Shown one piece after another: positions 1 through 10,600 of a stretch of DNA of 64,000 bases. This DNA comes from Punica granatum (lineage: Eukaryota > Streptophyta > Magnoliopsida > Myrtales > Lythraceae). The stretch lies in assembly GCF_007655135.1 (NCBI RefSeq), contig NC_045132.1, positions 22,810,354 through 22,874,353 of the forward strand, read 5' to 3'. Numbering within the stretch: the stretch's first letter is position 1; each line of letters opens with the position of its first letter. Both the position numbers and the translations under genes were made by a program. The notes below the pieces were generated by a model. It saw only the letters and a list, made by a program, of their open reading frames with translations. It was not told the DNA's origin and did not search any database.

Positions 1-155
1 CAACCATTCATCATCGATGAAATCCTATTGACAATTGGCTCATTCGGGGAAAAAGTTGTTTATGATTGTATCCTTCTTTCTTATTTTTACTTGTCCTGGA
101 TTTATCTTGTGTTAAGGAAACAGTGTCTGATTGACTTCTTGTATTGTTTCGGCAG

Positions 156-314
156 GAGGGAGAGATGATGAAAGCTGTGGTTTACTTGGAACTCGCGACT
201 CGTGCCGGAGAAACAGCGGCATCTCATGTCAAGAATGTAATCCTCCAACAACTGTCAGCTACATCACGAGATCGTGTGATGTTCCTCGCCGACAATTGGC
301 GTGCCTTGCCATGA
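156..314 (+). CDS. Terminal exon, probable Sel1-repeat F-box protein (partial)
   Basis: Only the last coding exon lies in the window. A pyrimidine-rich tract ending in CAG precedes position 156. From there an open frame runs to TGA at 312-314 and encodes about 52 residues beginning EGEMMKAVVYLELATRAGET and ending in NWRALP. The pattern of an alanine-rich helix pair (KAVVYLELATRAGETAA) followed by a short basic tail resembles the last Sel1-like repeat and C terminus of plant F-box/Sel1 proteins such as Arabidopsis At1g70590; that assignment is from memory of the family. The rest of the gene lies upstream of base 1, so the F-box cannot be checked. Sequence 1-155 would be the preceding intron. 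The two ATGs at 165 and 168 are internal codons, not starts. Confidence 0.5.
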   Translation, partial: EGEMMKAVVYLELATRAGETAASHVKNVILQQLSATSRDRVMFLADNWRALP

Positions 315-761
315 GCATGATGAGACATGTTCAGTTGGTTGTCGTATTTATTCGAGGCATATTCTTCTGAGTATGTATAGTATAGGATTGGTCACTCTGT
401 GTAGGAGCACAAGCATAGACTGTCCTACATCCTGATGCTTGTATATTGTGTCTCAGAATTATACAGATCTATATTCCTGAAGTTGTAAGACCAAATCAAA
501 TGTATCTGGTTTGTGTTTCGTAGCAGTATAGAGATCGGAAATTCAATGGAATCCGAATAAAAACTGGGCAATGAATCACAATATCCGGAAGATAAATAAT
601 GGAGAGATGATATTTTGTTCATACGAGATTAAAACTTTAAACTGTGCTTTCAAGGTATCACTACCAGTCTCACTCTAAGCTCCTTTGCTGTTCTTTCTAT
701 TGACAATCCTGTCTACTTCTATATGGACAATTGTTTATATACCTCACCGGAAATAGGATTT
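315..761. other. 3' flanks of two convergent genes
   Basis: This stretch lies between the stop of the plus-strand gene (314) and the stop of the minus-strand armadillo gene (762). It must hold both 3' UTRs. I see no further coding sequence or repeat in it. Confidence 0.6.
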
Positions 762-2609
762 CTAAGGAGGATAAGACAGCCTCTGAGAATGCCCGACAGA
801 ATGATACATCTTGAGGTGGTACATAGCCTTCACGATCAGCTCCTTCAGCTCGGGATGCTGTGCCGCCACGGACCGGTCCGCCCCCTCCAGAGCCGTGAGG
901 ACCCTGGCCTGGTCCAGCCTCTCGTTGTGCCCAGAATGCAGAGCGAGGTAGCAGAGCAGGCCCAGCCCGTGAAACTGTGCCCTCTCACTACTCCTCAGAA
1001 GCCTCATCAGTCCTGGGACTGCATCGAGCTCGATGATCGTCCTTGAATGCTCCGTGCAAAGGAAATTGGCAGGGCAAGCAAACTTCCCGAGAGCGATTGC
1101 AGCCTCGGTCGCCACATCAGGATCCCAATGACCGAGGCGATCCACGAGTGGCACTATCACGCGGGTCTCCCTTGCAGGGAATGTCCTCGCCAGCGACCCG
1201 ATTGATCTGATTGCAGGAATCTGCAATAATTTGTCCTCTGCTTCCTTAATCACCCTCAGGAGCTGCTCAACCACGGCTTTTGCGGCAGGGGAGTTGGTCT
1301 TAAAAGCCGCCTGCCTGAGATCAACACTCGACTCGGCTGCAGAGGTGATCTCCATCACTGCCATTAGGCAGTTGTACTGCAACTCGCCTCGTTCTCTCTC
1401 GATCAACTTTGCCAAACAGAGCAGTCCCTTTGTCTCAGTAATCCTACGACTGTTGGATATACTCCCCGCCGATAACATCCACAGAGCCCTCGCGCAGTTC
1501 GTCTTAAGCTTCAGCTTGACCTCGTAAGTCTCATTCTCCCACTCCCTCCTATGGCTCCCTGCTCTAGAACTGCCATCCCATGTCGGATACGAGTACGAAT
1601 TCAGATGACGAAGACTGTTATGAGGATTACCCAATTTCGAGCTTTCGCCCCTTCTCCTGTTCATCTCAAGAATGGAGTGGATGCTCGCCTTGCCATTCTC
1701 CTGAGCCCTCCTATCATCACCTATGATCATGTCGAATGCGAGCAATGTGACAAGCGGCCGAATAGCATTCTCACACGCGAAATCCTCCTGTGCCAGTGGG
1801 TTGTGCTCGGCCATTTTCGCCACCAGATTAGCCACCAGAATCTGAACCCTCATCGGGGATTCACCGAGCACCTGGACGATGATCGGGACCCCAAGCTCCT
1901 TCACGATCGCCCAGACTCTATCCTGGTCGTTCGATATGCTGATGAGGGCTGTAGCAGCTGCGATTTGCCCCTCCGGGTCGGAGCCTTCTTTCAAGAGCTT
2001 CAGCAGCGGGGGAATCCCGCCTTCTTCTACAATCATCTGCTTGTTCCGATCATTGTCCTTTGCCAGCGAGGCCAACTCGTTGGCCGCCTCGACACGGTCG
2101 CTGGACTCGCCGTAGTGAATCGAGGCGATGAAGGACCAAACCCAGGAGAGGATCGGGTCGTTGCTCGCGATCGGGGGCAGGGAGAGCTCAATCCCGCCGT
2201 CCCCGTCAGCCCGGAAGATGCTCAGCAGCCACTTCATGTCCCCCACGGAGGCGTCCAGAAGGTTCTGGACCTTCCTGAAATCGGCGGCGCTGGTGATGGT
2301 GACGACCCGGCGGAGGAAGTTCTGCCGCCTGCAGCGGCGGGCCAGGGCCAGGGCCCGGTCGAGGACGTCGCATATGTCGGAGAGGATCCGCCGGACGGGA
2401 CGGTCGTAGAGGGAGGAAGAGGAGGCGAAACGGACGAGGGAGCGGAGTGTCGGGGAGAGGCGGTCGACCTGCTTGCGGAGCTCGGAGCAGTCGGACTTGA
2501 AGGACTCGGCGTGCTCGGCCGCCGACCGGACGCGCTCGGAGAGGAGGATCGCATAGGACAGGGCGTCCTCCACGCTCCTCTCATCGTCAACAGCCGCGGC
2601 GGCGTCCAT
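762..2609 (-). CDS. ARO4: ARMADILLO REPEAT ONLY protein, ARO4-like
   Basis: A single uninterrupted frame encodes 615 residues. ARO proteins are plant armadillo-repeat proteins linked to polarised tip growth, actin and ROP signalling; this role is family knowledge. The N terminus (about residues 1-150) is a helical region with no U-box and contains conserved stretches such as LSPTLRSLVRFA and RCRRQNFLRRV. From about residue 170 armadillo-type repeats follow, for example AANELASLAKDNDRNKQMIV, EGGIPPLLKLL and GVPIIVQVLGESP. A low-complexity linker at about 325-365 separates them from more repeats toward the C terminus (EAAIALGKFACPANF). The length matches ARO4-type members better than the longer ARO1-3. 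The gene has no intron. The GC-rich first third contrasts with its AT-rich flanks but is a normal feature here. The start is the first ATG of the frame. A U-box-less PUB relative is the main alternative. Confidence 0.85.
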   Translation of the reverse strand: MDAAAAVDDERSVEDALSYAILLSERVRSAAEHAESFKSDCSELRKQVDRLSPTLRSLVRFASSSSLYDRPVRRILSDICDVLDRALALARRCRRQNFLRRVVTITSAADFRKVQNLLDASVGDMKWLLSIFRADGDGGIELSLPPIASNDPILSWVWSFIASIHYGESSDRVEAANELASLAKDNDRNKQMIVEEGGIPPLLKLLKEGSDPEGQIAAATALISISNDQDRVWAIVKELGVPIIVQVLGESPMRVQILVANLVAKMAEHNPLAQEDFACENAIRPLVTLLAFDMIIGDDRRAQENGKASIHSILEMNRRRGESSKLGNPHNSLRHLNSYSYPTWDGSSRAGSHRREWENETYEVKLKLKTNCARALWMLSAGSISNSRRITETKGLLCLAKLIERERGELQYNCLMAVMEITSAAESSVDLRQAAFKTNSPAAKAVVEQLLRVIKEAEDKLLQIPAIRSIGSLARTFPARETRVIVPLVDRLGHWDPDVATEAAIALGKFACPANFLCTEHSRTIIELDAVPGLMRLLRSSERAQFHGLGLLCYLALHSGHNERLDQARVLTALEGADRSVAAQHPELKELIVKAMYHLKMYHSVGHSQRLSYPP

Positions 2610-4509
2610 TGGTCCTCACTGACGGCGGGGCGCTGACCTCAGTCCGAGTCTTCTTCTCTTCCCTTCCCTTGCGTTCCGATCGATCGATCGATCGAATTTG
2701 GATCCGACGAGCTGACGTGCGAACGTGGGGAATGTTCAATGACACAATCTGCTTCGCATGTTTTCGTGTCGAATCCAATCGAATCAAACGAGGAGAAGAG
2801 ATGAATGAATGGTTTCTTCTGCTGGTCGAAAGCGCGTGGGAGAGTCAGCGCTTCAGTCAGAAACTAACCTTTACTTCCGTAACGCAGACGTCCACTCACG
2901 TGATGCGTACTTGCTCAGAAGGCGCGTGGGGCTTTTATCTCACCTTATTATTTATAAAAAGAATAATTAGATTTAATAATAATCATTTTATTTTGTGGCT
3001 GAAGAAAAACATGCGACATAATTTTACTAGGGCGACTGTCATGGACGATTCGTCAAACACGAAAGGTCCCCATTACCTCGCCAAATTTGCCGGAATCAAA
3101 GAACTGTGGCTTTCCTGCGTTTGCAAGTCAACTGGGACAGTTTATACAACTTCTTTGGATATTCGAGACGCGGGTCGGGATTTTATAATGTGCGCTGTCG
3201 TATCGCTCCATAGTGAAGTGCCGAGAAGGCGAGTGACCCGGAAGTTGCTTGAGTGATGGGATGGGATGGGACAAGAGGACGTATCGTATCGAGAGAGATC
3301 TACACCGTTTCGCGTGATCCAGCAGCTAGCGGAAGCTTAGGAACATAGTCAAGTACACCCTCTTCACGGCTCACGCAAACATCCAAAACTACGCCAGTGG
3401 TACAGCTCCCTATCATTGCAAACGATCAAGAATTTTTGGGGATACTGGCACTTGACTCCAAAAAAACCAGCCTAAAAGTGCCTCAAATCATGAAACATAT
3501 GCAGAAAGTGGAGTAGGGTCCGGAAAATTCGAGGGATGAGTACTGGAGCCCACTGCTGCATTCGGGGTCGTGACCAGGAAGACACCCGCACCGGGGAAGA
3601 TATTAATATTCAAAGATCAGAGCCTGGCAACAAGAAGCTCGAGAGAAGATGGACAGCTTTCCAATGTGGGGGTAGCAAAGACACATTCTTGCACTAACGA
3701 TATCAAATAAAATGAGCACACAAGAGGTGAGTTTCAATTGACAGGACAACAAAATGGACCTCGATGTCGATTAACTTAAGATGCAAGATCCAAAGACAAG
3801 GTAAGTGTAAGAGAAGGTAAAGTGTGCCATTGCTAACGTTTGGATGAGACGATATATGCAAAACCACCGGAGACTGCTCTACTACTTTCAGGCATTCATC
3901 TGCAAAGAAAATGGAGAATTGATATCCTACAGGGTGGTCTGATCAACACATCAGGGATTGACAAAACCGGGCATTGGCTGGGTATAATAGCACATAAGCA
4001 ATGACCAATCATCGGGCCCAACCATATAGCTGGAAACAGAAACTTGATATTACAGACCATGAGCATTGAGAATGCATCAGAAGCACTATAACAGTCGATA
4101 CCCGAAATCCCAATAAAAGAACTGAACTTAGATCAGCAAATGCCGATAAGGAAACAATATCTAATCTCAGTTCCCGAAACCACCCGCTTCAAAGAAGCAC
4201 GAAACATGGATTGCCTTCATGATGCTCATATAGTGTTCTACCATTAAACCCCAACTGAAACTCCAGCTCAAAGCACAATTCAATCACAAAGCTACGGCCT
4301 TTAACAGTCAAATTGAACTGCTGTATGATCAGAATGATCGGAACGAAATCAGCAAATGGTTGAAGGAACAATGTATACTCATACTCAACAGTGAAGCTCC
4401 AGAGTCGCAGGATATATTTTATGGCAAATTATATAAAAAGCTAACACGACAAGTTCATCAGAGCACCAAAAATCTTCTAAAAACAGTCAAATGCATAAAA
4501 ATCGATACT
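2610..4509. other. Intergenic: ARO4 upstream region and RPL27A 3' flank
   Basis: This spacer holds the 5' side of the minus-strand ARO4-like gene (roughly 2610-3300, with CT/GA-rich leader sequence near 2640-2700) and the 3' side of the minus-strand RPL27A gene (roughly 4100-4509). The frames open here are short and have no recognisable domain. I see no transposon ends in it. Confidence 0.5.
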
Positions 4510-4615
4510 TTAAGCGGTGAGGATGACGGCTCCGCCAGCCTCCTTGATCTTCTTCTCCGCAATCTTGGAGATGAGCTTGGCCTTCACGACGATGGGCTGC
4601 TGCTCCGGCAACACC

Positions 4616-4647
<32 letters not shown>

Positions 4648-4950
4648 GGTGACGTCGACGACGGGGGCGGCGTCCTTGGTGGCCTTGTCCTTGACCTCCT
4701 GGGGGACGAGGGACCAGAGCTTGTCGAGGTTGACGATGGGGCAGTAGAACTTGTTCCGTAGCTTGTGGAAGTACCGCATCCCGACCTTGCCGAAATACCC
4801 AGGGTGGTACTTGTCGAAGAGGATCCGGTGGTGGTGCATCCCTCCGGCGTTACCCCGCCCTCCCGGGTGCTTCCGGTGCTTCCCAATGCGGCCATGCCCG
4901 GCACTCACGTGGCCCCTCTTCTTCCGGTTCTTCTTGAATCTGGTCGTCAT
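4510..4950 (-). CDS. RPL27A: 60S ribosomal protein L27a (uL15)
   Basis: An intronless frame of 146 residues, the normal length of plant RPL27A. It is a structural protein of the large cytosolic ribosomal subunit. The basic N terminus begins [20 protein letters not shown], followed by the glycine/histidine-rich segment [12 protein letters not shown], which is the family hallmark. The globular uL15 part follows, with [12 protein letters not shown] and the C-terminal [18 protein letters not shown]. The start codon is fixed by the conserved MTTR N terminus. The upstream side carries two telo boxes and a set of site II motifs, the usual promoter pair of plant ribosomal-protein genes, so coordinated growth-linked transcription is likely. 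No lesion is seen. Identification is near certain; the paralogue number is not assignable. Confidence 0.97.
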
Positions 4951-4975
4951 CGGGTCTCTCTCTCGCTGCCGGTGA

Positions 4976-5084
4976 CTAGGGTTTGACGGGAAGTCGACGG
5001 AGAGACAAGAGAGTCAAGCGTCCCGCTTCGGCGGATTTTATACGCGCCTTCTGCTGGGTTCCCTCGGCTCGGCGGCTAGGGTTT
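4976..5084 (-). promoter_or_regulatory. Two telo-box motifs in the RPL27A promoter
   Basis: CTAGGGTTT occurs at 4976-4984 and again at 5076-5084, which read as AAACCCTAG on the gene's strand. The first is 26 bp upstream of the ATG, probably in the leader; the second is about 126 bp upstream. Telo boxes are enriched in promoters of plant translation genes and bind TRB/Pur-alpha type factors (family knowledge). Confidence 0.7.
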
Positions 5085-5103
5085 GCAGAGATTAGAGGCT
5101 AAT

Positions 5104-5167
5104 TGGGCCTAATTTTGGGCCCATTCTGGGATGTGGGCCTAAAAACAAGAGCCCAATTACCGGCCCA
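5104..5167 (-). promoter_or_regulatory. Site II (TGGGCY) cluster upstream of RPL27A
   Basis: Five TGGGCC/GGCCCA-type cores lie within 64 bp, at about 5104, 5116, 5134, 5151 and 5162. Together with the neighbouring telo boxes this is the classic TCP-bound site II/telo-box arrangement of ribosomal-protein genes. Position relative to the RPL27A start is 150-220 bp upstream. Confidence 0.7.
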
Positions 5168-5314
5168 TAAGCTTAGAATCTATCTGTTTTCAACTTTTGC
5201 CCCTTTCATAATTTCCGAGGATGCTATAAATGTCGAGATTTGTGTAATCCAGCGAGATTTGTGCTCGAACCTTGTCATTAGGTTCGATCTAGCACGTATG
5301 CATTGTGCAATTGT

Positions 5315-5715
5315 TAATGTCTACGAACCAACCGACAAAGGCTGCCTCTCCATTACAGGCCAAAGCCAAGGCTGCTTTGCTGGCTATCTCATTAGCTCTT
5401 GACCTTGGTTGGAGAAAGGTTTGGATCCACACTGATACTCTCTTCTACTAGCGGATGCTTTACATAGAACTCATCCTCCCCCTCGGACATTAGAACTATT
5501 ACGTCGGATATTGTTAGCATACTTTCACTTTTCTCGGATTGGAAATGTACTTTGATCCGCCACGTTCTGATAACTCTCTTGCTCACGACTTAGGATAATA
5601 CGGCCTCGACTCGAATTTTCACTCTTTTTGTATGCTTGAGGGTTATCCGACTTTTGATTTACCTCCAGTTTATTAGCAATATATTATCTATCTTACCTAT
5701 TAAAAAAAGAGAGAA
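5315..5715 (+). pseudogene. RNase H-like 3' remnant of a LINE (copy 1)
   Basis: Reading through breaks, the plus strand encodes a piece like LQAKAKAALLAISLALDLGW followed by RKVWIHTDTL, which is the central part of the RNase H-type domain at the 3' end of plant LINE polyproteins. Stops and frame breaks follow, and the segment ends near an A-rich tract (about 5700-5716). No reverse transcriptase is left. It could instead derive from a free-standing RNase H-like gene family, which uses the same domain. Confidence 0.5.
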
Positions 5716-5894
5716 AATGTTAATGTTTATGGCACCATGTTAAGTAGTTTTGCTATGACTTTTTTACATTGATCTCGCTCATGCATCAGGCCAATCGATG
5801 CCATCACTGACCCTCATCTAACATATGCTGATTAAACCCTCAAAATGCACGTAAAATTTTGTATATTAACTAATCTCCGGTCAACTCCCCAACC

Positions 5895-6431
5895 CATGGA
5901 ACAACTCCTTAACCAGACAGTCACATCGCCTCTGCAACTAGGAACACCACCGGACATCATGGGACTCAATTGGTGCACTGTCTCCTCAGACGCAGCCTGG
6001 AACAACAGTAGTTCATGTCTTGCTATAGATTTGGTGCACAACAGAATAGCCAAATCAATTTTTCCTGGTTTCAAGTTTCAATCAGCAGATTCCACACCTC
6101 TCCAAAGCTGAGGCATGGGCAGCACTACTTGCTTTATCCATGACTGTTAATAGAGGTTGGAGGAAGATCTGGCTTTGTTCTGATGCTATGTTACTAGTTG
6201 AAGCCATTTTACATCCCCATAACTCGTCATGGGAGATTAAGAGTTTTTAGTTTTCTTAGTATATGTTCAAACTGGTCATGTACATGGATTCCGAGGTCGG
6301 CCTCGTCCATGACTTTGGGGCAACACGGACCTTTGTCAAAATTTTGTGGTCTTTGTACTTTTGAGGGATGTCCGATCGATTATGTAAGTTCAATTCAATA
6401 ATGATATATCATATTATTCATAAAAAAAAAA
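5895..6431 (+). pseudogene. RNase H-like 3' remnant of a LINE (copy 2)
   Basis: This is a second, longer remnant in the same orientation. It starts with the DAAWNNSSS motif typical of the first RNase H strand and continues, after a frame change near 6110, with AWAALLALSMTVNRGWRKIW and SDAMLLVEAIL. The tail ends in an A-rich run at about 6421-6431, as expected for a LINE 3' end. Broken frames show that it is non-functional. It is a separate insertion from the copy 200 bp upstream, since both carry the same domain and their own A-rich ends. Confidence 0.55.
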
Positions 6432-6854
6432 TCTCTTGTCAATACTGAATCATTTTCTAGTTTTTTTTTTTAAACCAAACACAAATCAAATGACATTGCC
6501 AAAAGGGGAATTCTATGATCTCCTAATGGCACTACGTCATCTCGCTCTTGATATCGTTAGATAGATCGACCAAAAAGTGAGTAAATGATCTATTAGTTTG
6601 GATTTATAAGAAGACGTTAGACACCAGAAACACCAACATATTATTTATTCATTTCATCAGTTGGAGGTTTTTTGAGATTTGAGAGCCGGTGAGCCCATGG
6701 CTCCTTTCTCTCGAAATTATCTTCTATTTTTCCTAAAAGATGGAGCTAATCGGTTTTGAGGGGTTTGGGACTCCCATCATATCCCTCCCCTCTATAAAAA
6801 TGGATGCTCAAATATTGGTTATATCCCTCCGTCCCCCACCGCAATCCAACCCTC
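6432..6854. other. Intergenic, no feature seen
   Basis: AT-rich spacer between the second RNase H remnant and the MITE. I see no coding frame with recognisable content. Confidence 0.4.
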
Positions 6855-6857
6855 TAA

Positions 6858-7159
6858 GAGTGTATTTGGATTGAGAGTTGAGTTAAGTTGAGTTTTAGTT
6901 TTAATTGTTTTGTAATGATTGTATTGTTGAATTATGAGAAAAAGTGTGAAAACGTAATAAATAATTGAGGGAAAATAATGATTAAGTAATAATTGTGTTA
7001 TTGAATCGTGAAAAAGTAATGAATAGTTGAGAAAATTTAATATTAAAAATTGAATTGAATGATTAAAAAAAATTTAAAAATAAAAAAAGTAATGATTGTG
7101 ATGTTGAATTGAAAATAAGTGGAGTCGAGTTGAATATTGTTGGGAAAACAAACATACCC
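6858..7159. mobile_element. Tourist/PIF-Harbinger-like MITE
   Basis: A 302-bp AT-rich element bounded by imperfect inverted ends: GAGTGTATTTGGATT on the left, and the reverse complement of the right end, GGGTATGTTTGTTTT. It is flanked on both sides by TAA (6855-6857 and 7160-7162), the target duplication typical of PIF/Harbinger MITEs. The interior has short repeated motifs such as GTAATGATTGT and TTGAATTG and no coding capacity. The termini are degenerate, so the family call is moderate. Confidence 0.5.
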
Positions 7160-7162
7160 TAA

Positions 7163-7686
7163 TTCTTTCTAACTCCTCAATTCAAACATACCAGTAAATT
7201 TGGTAGAACTATTCTCGATGGCATAGGTTGTAAGCCGTAACGTGCATTTTTACCGACTGCGCACAGAGACTTTTTACTTAGGTGGTATGACCACAATCCA
7301 CAGTCACGACTGTATCTTATGCAGTATATTCTTATTCTTATTTATGGTCGTTGATATTGATATATGTATCCTTTCCTGGTATGGTATGTTCCGTTTCTTC
7401 CCTCGTTCTTTTGTTGGGGGGGGGGGGGGGGGGGGGGGAAGAAAAGAATGAATAATGAAAATGGAGGTGTCGTGTCGTGTCGTGCCGTGGAAGTTAGGTA
7501 CTGCTGCTGACGGTCGGTCTTTGAACATCACCCAAAGCATCGAATGGTCCTGAAGCTCTCCCGGCCAGAGGCAGCTGTCCGTCCCGCCTCTGCTCCCCTC
7601 CATTACAGCTAACCACCGGAACGGACGGAGCAGTCCCGCACTCCTCCTTCTGCCCCCCCCGACTGCTCCATTCGGTCCCCCTTCCC
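7163..7686. other. Upstream region of the ABCB26-like gene with a G23 tract
   Basis: This holds the promoter and leader of the plus-strand transporter gene. A run of 23 G residues lies at 7416-7438, about 250 bp before the ATG. The last 120 bp are C-rich, like the first exon. Confidence 0.5.
7416..7438 (+). repeat. Poly-G tract (G23)
   Basis: An uninterrupted run of 23 guanines followed by AAGAAAAG. It could form a G-quadruplex on the plus strand. Length in such runs is unreliable in assemblies. Confidence 0.9.
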
Positions 7687-10600
7687 ATGGCTCTGCTCCA
7701 CCTCTGCGACCCACCTCGCCGTCTCCTCCTCACCCCTTTCCACCACCCCATCCCCCTCCTCTCCAAGCCTGCCACCGCCACCCCTCGCCGCCGGGACTTC
7801 CCCTCCGGCACCATCATCCCCTCTTCTTCTCATCGCCTGTACACTCGGCGTCGGTTGCTCCGACCCTGTCGCTGCGCCTTGCCCGTCAACGGAGCCATCG
7901 TGCAGGACGTCTCGGAGCCTCTCGAGAAACGTTTCGTAGGAGATAAGGAGGATGCCCAGCTCCTCGAGAAGCTCCGAAGACTGCTGCATCTTGCCAGGTC
8001 TCTGCTTCCCGGCGGCAGCTGGTGGGATTTGTCGGAGGAGGAGGTCGACGTCAGACTCCTCGCGAAGCCCGTCACCGTGTGGCGGGCGCTGACGCGGATG
8101 TGGGAGCTGGTCGCGCAGGACAGATGGGTCATCTTCGCCGCCTTCTCCGCTCTCATCCTCGCAGCGGTCAGTGAGCTTAAGAACCAGTCAATCTGTGAAC
8201 TAGGCTAATGTTGACTGTGAGATTGACACTACCGTCCTGTTCTGTCTACTGATGCACATGCCTCTTCTTTCTTGTCCAGCTCTCGGAGATTTCGATACCC
8301 CATTACTTGACAGCATCGATATTCTCTGCACAGAGTGCTAACATTGCCGTTTTCCACCGGAACGTGCGCCTCTTGATTCTCTTCTGTGTTATCGCGGGCA
8401 TATGCAGGTTAAAATCTTGTACGGGCCGAAGCTTCCTTCTTCTTTCGGCAGCCAGCAGTTGATGATCATCCTTTATATTATAATTCCGTTTTAGTTGGTG
8501 TTCTTGATACCACTGTTCGGTTGATATTGGCCTCTCGCATATCCAGTGGTGTCCTGTCACTTCTCTGAAAGATAATGCTTTTCTTGCCATGAACTGTGTA
8601 CATGTGTTGTGAAAGAGTATTGTCTTTTTGAATGTATACTGTTCCTTTCTATGCATTATAAGCATATTGAGTGAGTTTCTGATGTGCTTACTCCATTTAC
8701 TTGTCATTCAGCGGACTGCGTGGATGCTGTTTTGGCATAGCAAACATGATCCTTGTAAGTTTCGCAGCATCATTTTGTCAATCTGTTTACAATGGCTGAA
8801 CTGATCCCAAACCTCTTCTATTCGAGCTTGCTTAAAAGATGATTCTTTGATCACGTTCAGGTTAAAAGAATGAGGGAGACCTTGTACTCTTCTCTTCTTT
8901 CTCAGGTATTAAGATATTTTTACAGCAATGTCTGTTTCTGATGCATAAATCTTTCAATCAATAATTTTCCTGTCGCCATGATTTTCTTAATGCTTATTGA
9001 TAATTCCTTAATCACAGGATATATCTTTCTTCGATGGTGAAACAGTTGGTGATTTGACAAGCAGACTGGGTGCCGACTGTCAGCAAGTATCACGTGTCAT
9101 TGGGAACGATCTTAATCTGATACTACGCAACTTGCTGCAGGTTCTCCTCTGTATTACATTTTGTAATATTTAGTCTTGAAAGTTCCAACAGTGCTCACAA
9201 TTTCATTAATGTTATTGTTCCTGTGATGTAGGGGACAGGCTCGTTGATCTACTTGCTGATCCTGTCTTTGCCCCTGGGCCTATGCACGCTTGCTGTATGT
9301 TTGACTCTAGCAGCAGTAATGCTGACCTATGGCCAGTAATGTTCTATGCCTTCTATCTAAGATTTCTCTGTTATAGGTTTGAGATTGTATTGGACCAACT
9401 TTCTCTTTCATATGCATGTTGAGGCCGTTTCCCTTCATTTTCTGCTTAAATTGTGTAAGCACCGTGAAAGCTTTCCTTACCTTAACTTCTACATTCTGTA
9501 AAACAGGTACCAGAAGAAGTCAGCAAAGCTAATTCAAGAGTTCACTGCATCTGCCAATCAAGTAGAATTTCACTAAGCAATATATTCAGAATGTTTTATC
9601 TAAGTTGCTTTGTGGTCTGTTTACTGTGTCTTGCATTTGTCTTATATTAGGTTGCACAAGAGACCTTCTCTCTTGTGAGAACTATTCGCGTTTATGGAAC
9701 AGAAAATCAAGAAATTCAGAGGTGATCGGCGAATATTTTCCCCTTAATTGAGGAATTCCTTTTCTCTTATGCATATTAACAGAGTGCTCAAAAGATACTC
9801 TATGATACTTTCAGTATTTCAACTTCCATTCAACCTTTTTGTGGTTAAAAGGTACAAGAACTGGCTGGATAAATTAGCGAATATAAGCTTGCGCCAGAGT
9901 GCTGCTTATGGATTTTGGAACTTTAGCTTCAACACTCTTTATCACTCAATGCAGGTCTGCCTCATCTTTTTATTTACATCCATTATACGAGATTTTCACT
10001 TGAATCGAATTAAATGCTACCTTGTTCACGTACATTATTAAAGATGAGAGTTCAGTTGTTTGTATTATATGTCTGAAAGCACATCACATTAGTTCAATGA
10101 GTGAAGAGTTGGCAGAGTTTGTCATCTGTGGTTGCTTGATTTTGATAGTTGAAATTAATTTGTCGAGTTTGTAAGCAATCCAGACTACTGACTTTGCAGT
10201 GATAACCTTGTGTTTCGAAGGAAACAACTACATGTTTTGCTCTTCACCTTGTTGTCTTGATCAGTTTCTCACATACATCATCATTCATGAAAAAGAAGAG
10301 GAAAAGATAGGACCTTCAATTAAGGAGTTGTGTGCTTCTCATTTAGATTTTATATAACAGTTTCTCTGTGAAGTGGCTTAGTTAACTTCTGTAAAAAATG
10401 CAATTCTTTTCAAAGAAATTTCAGTGAGTAAGTTCTTTGTTTTATTCCATGGCTTGGTTTTATACCGTGCTGCAAACAGGAGCTCTTTGCATCAAAATTT
10501 TAATTATTAAGTGTTTTTTTTTTGGGGTGAAATGTAAGAGCTAGATGATGACTTGCACTTTAATGGGCAGATTTCGATTTTATAGGTTATTGCTGTGCTG

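Noticed and set aside
131..370. 79-codon frame covering the first exon in another frame
   Set aside because: The frame starting at 156 continues a splice acceptor and has family-like sequence; this one does not.
1551..2636. Long plus-strand open frame of 361 codons opposite the ARO4-like gene
   Set aside because: It is the antisense shadow of a GC-rich armadillo coding sequence; its composition is odd and it has no domain.
4360..4761. Plus-strand frame overlapping RPL27A
   Set aside because: Antisense of a highly conserved ribosomal-protein gene; no independent support.
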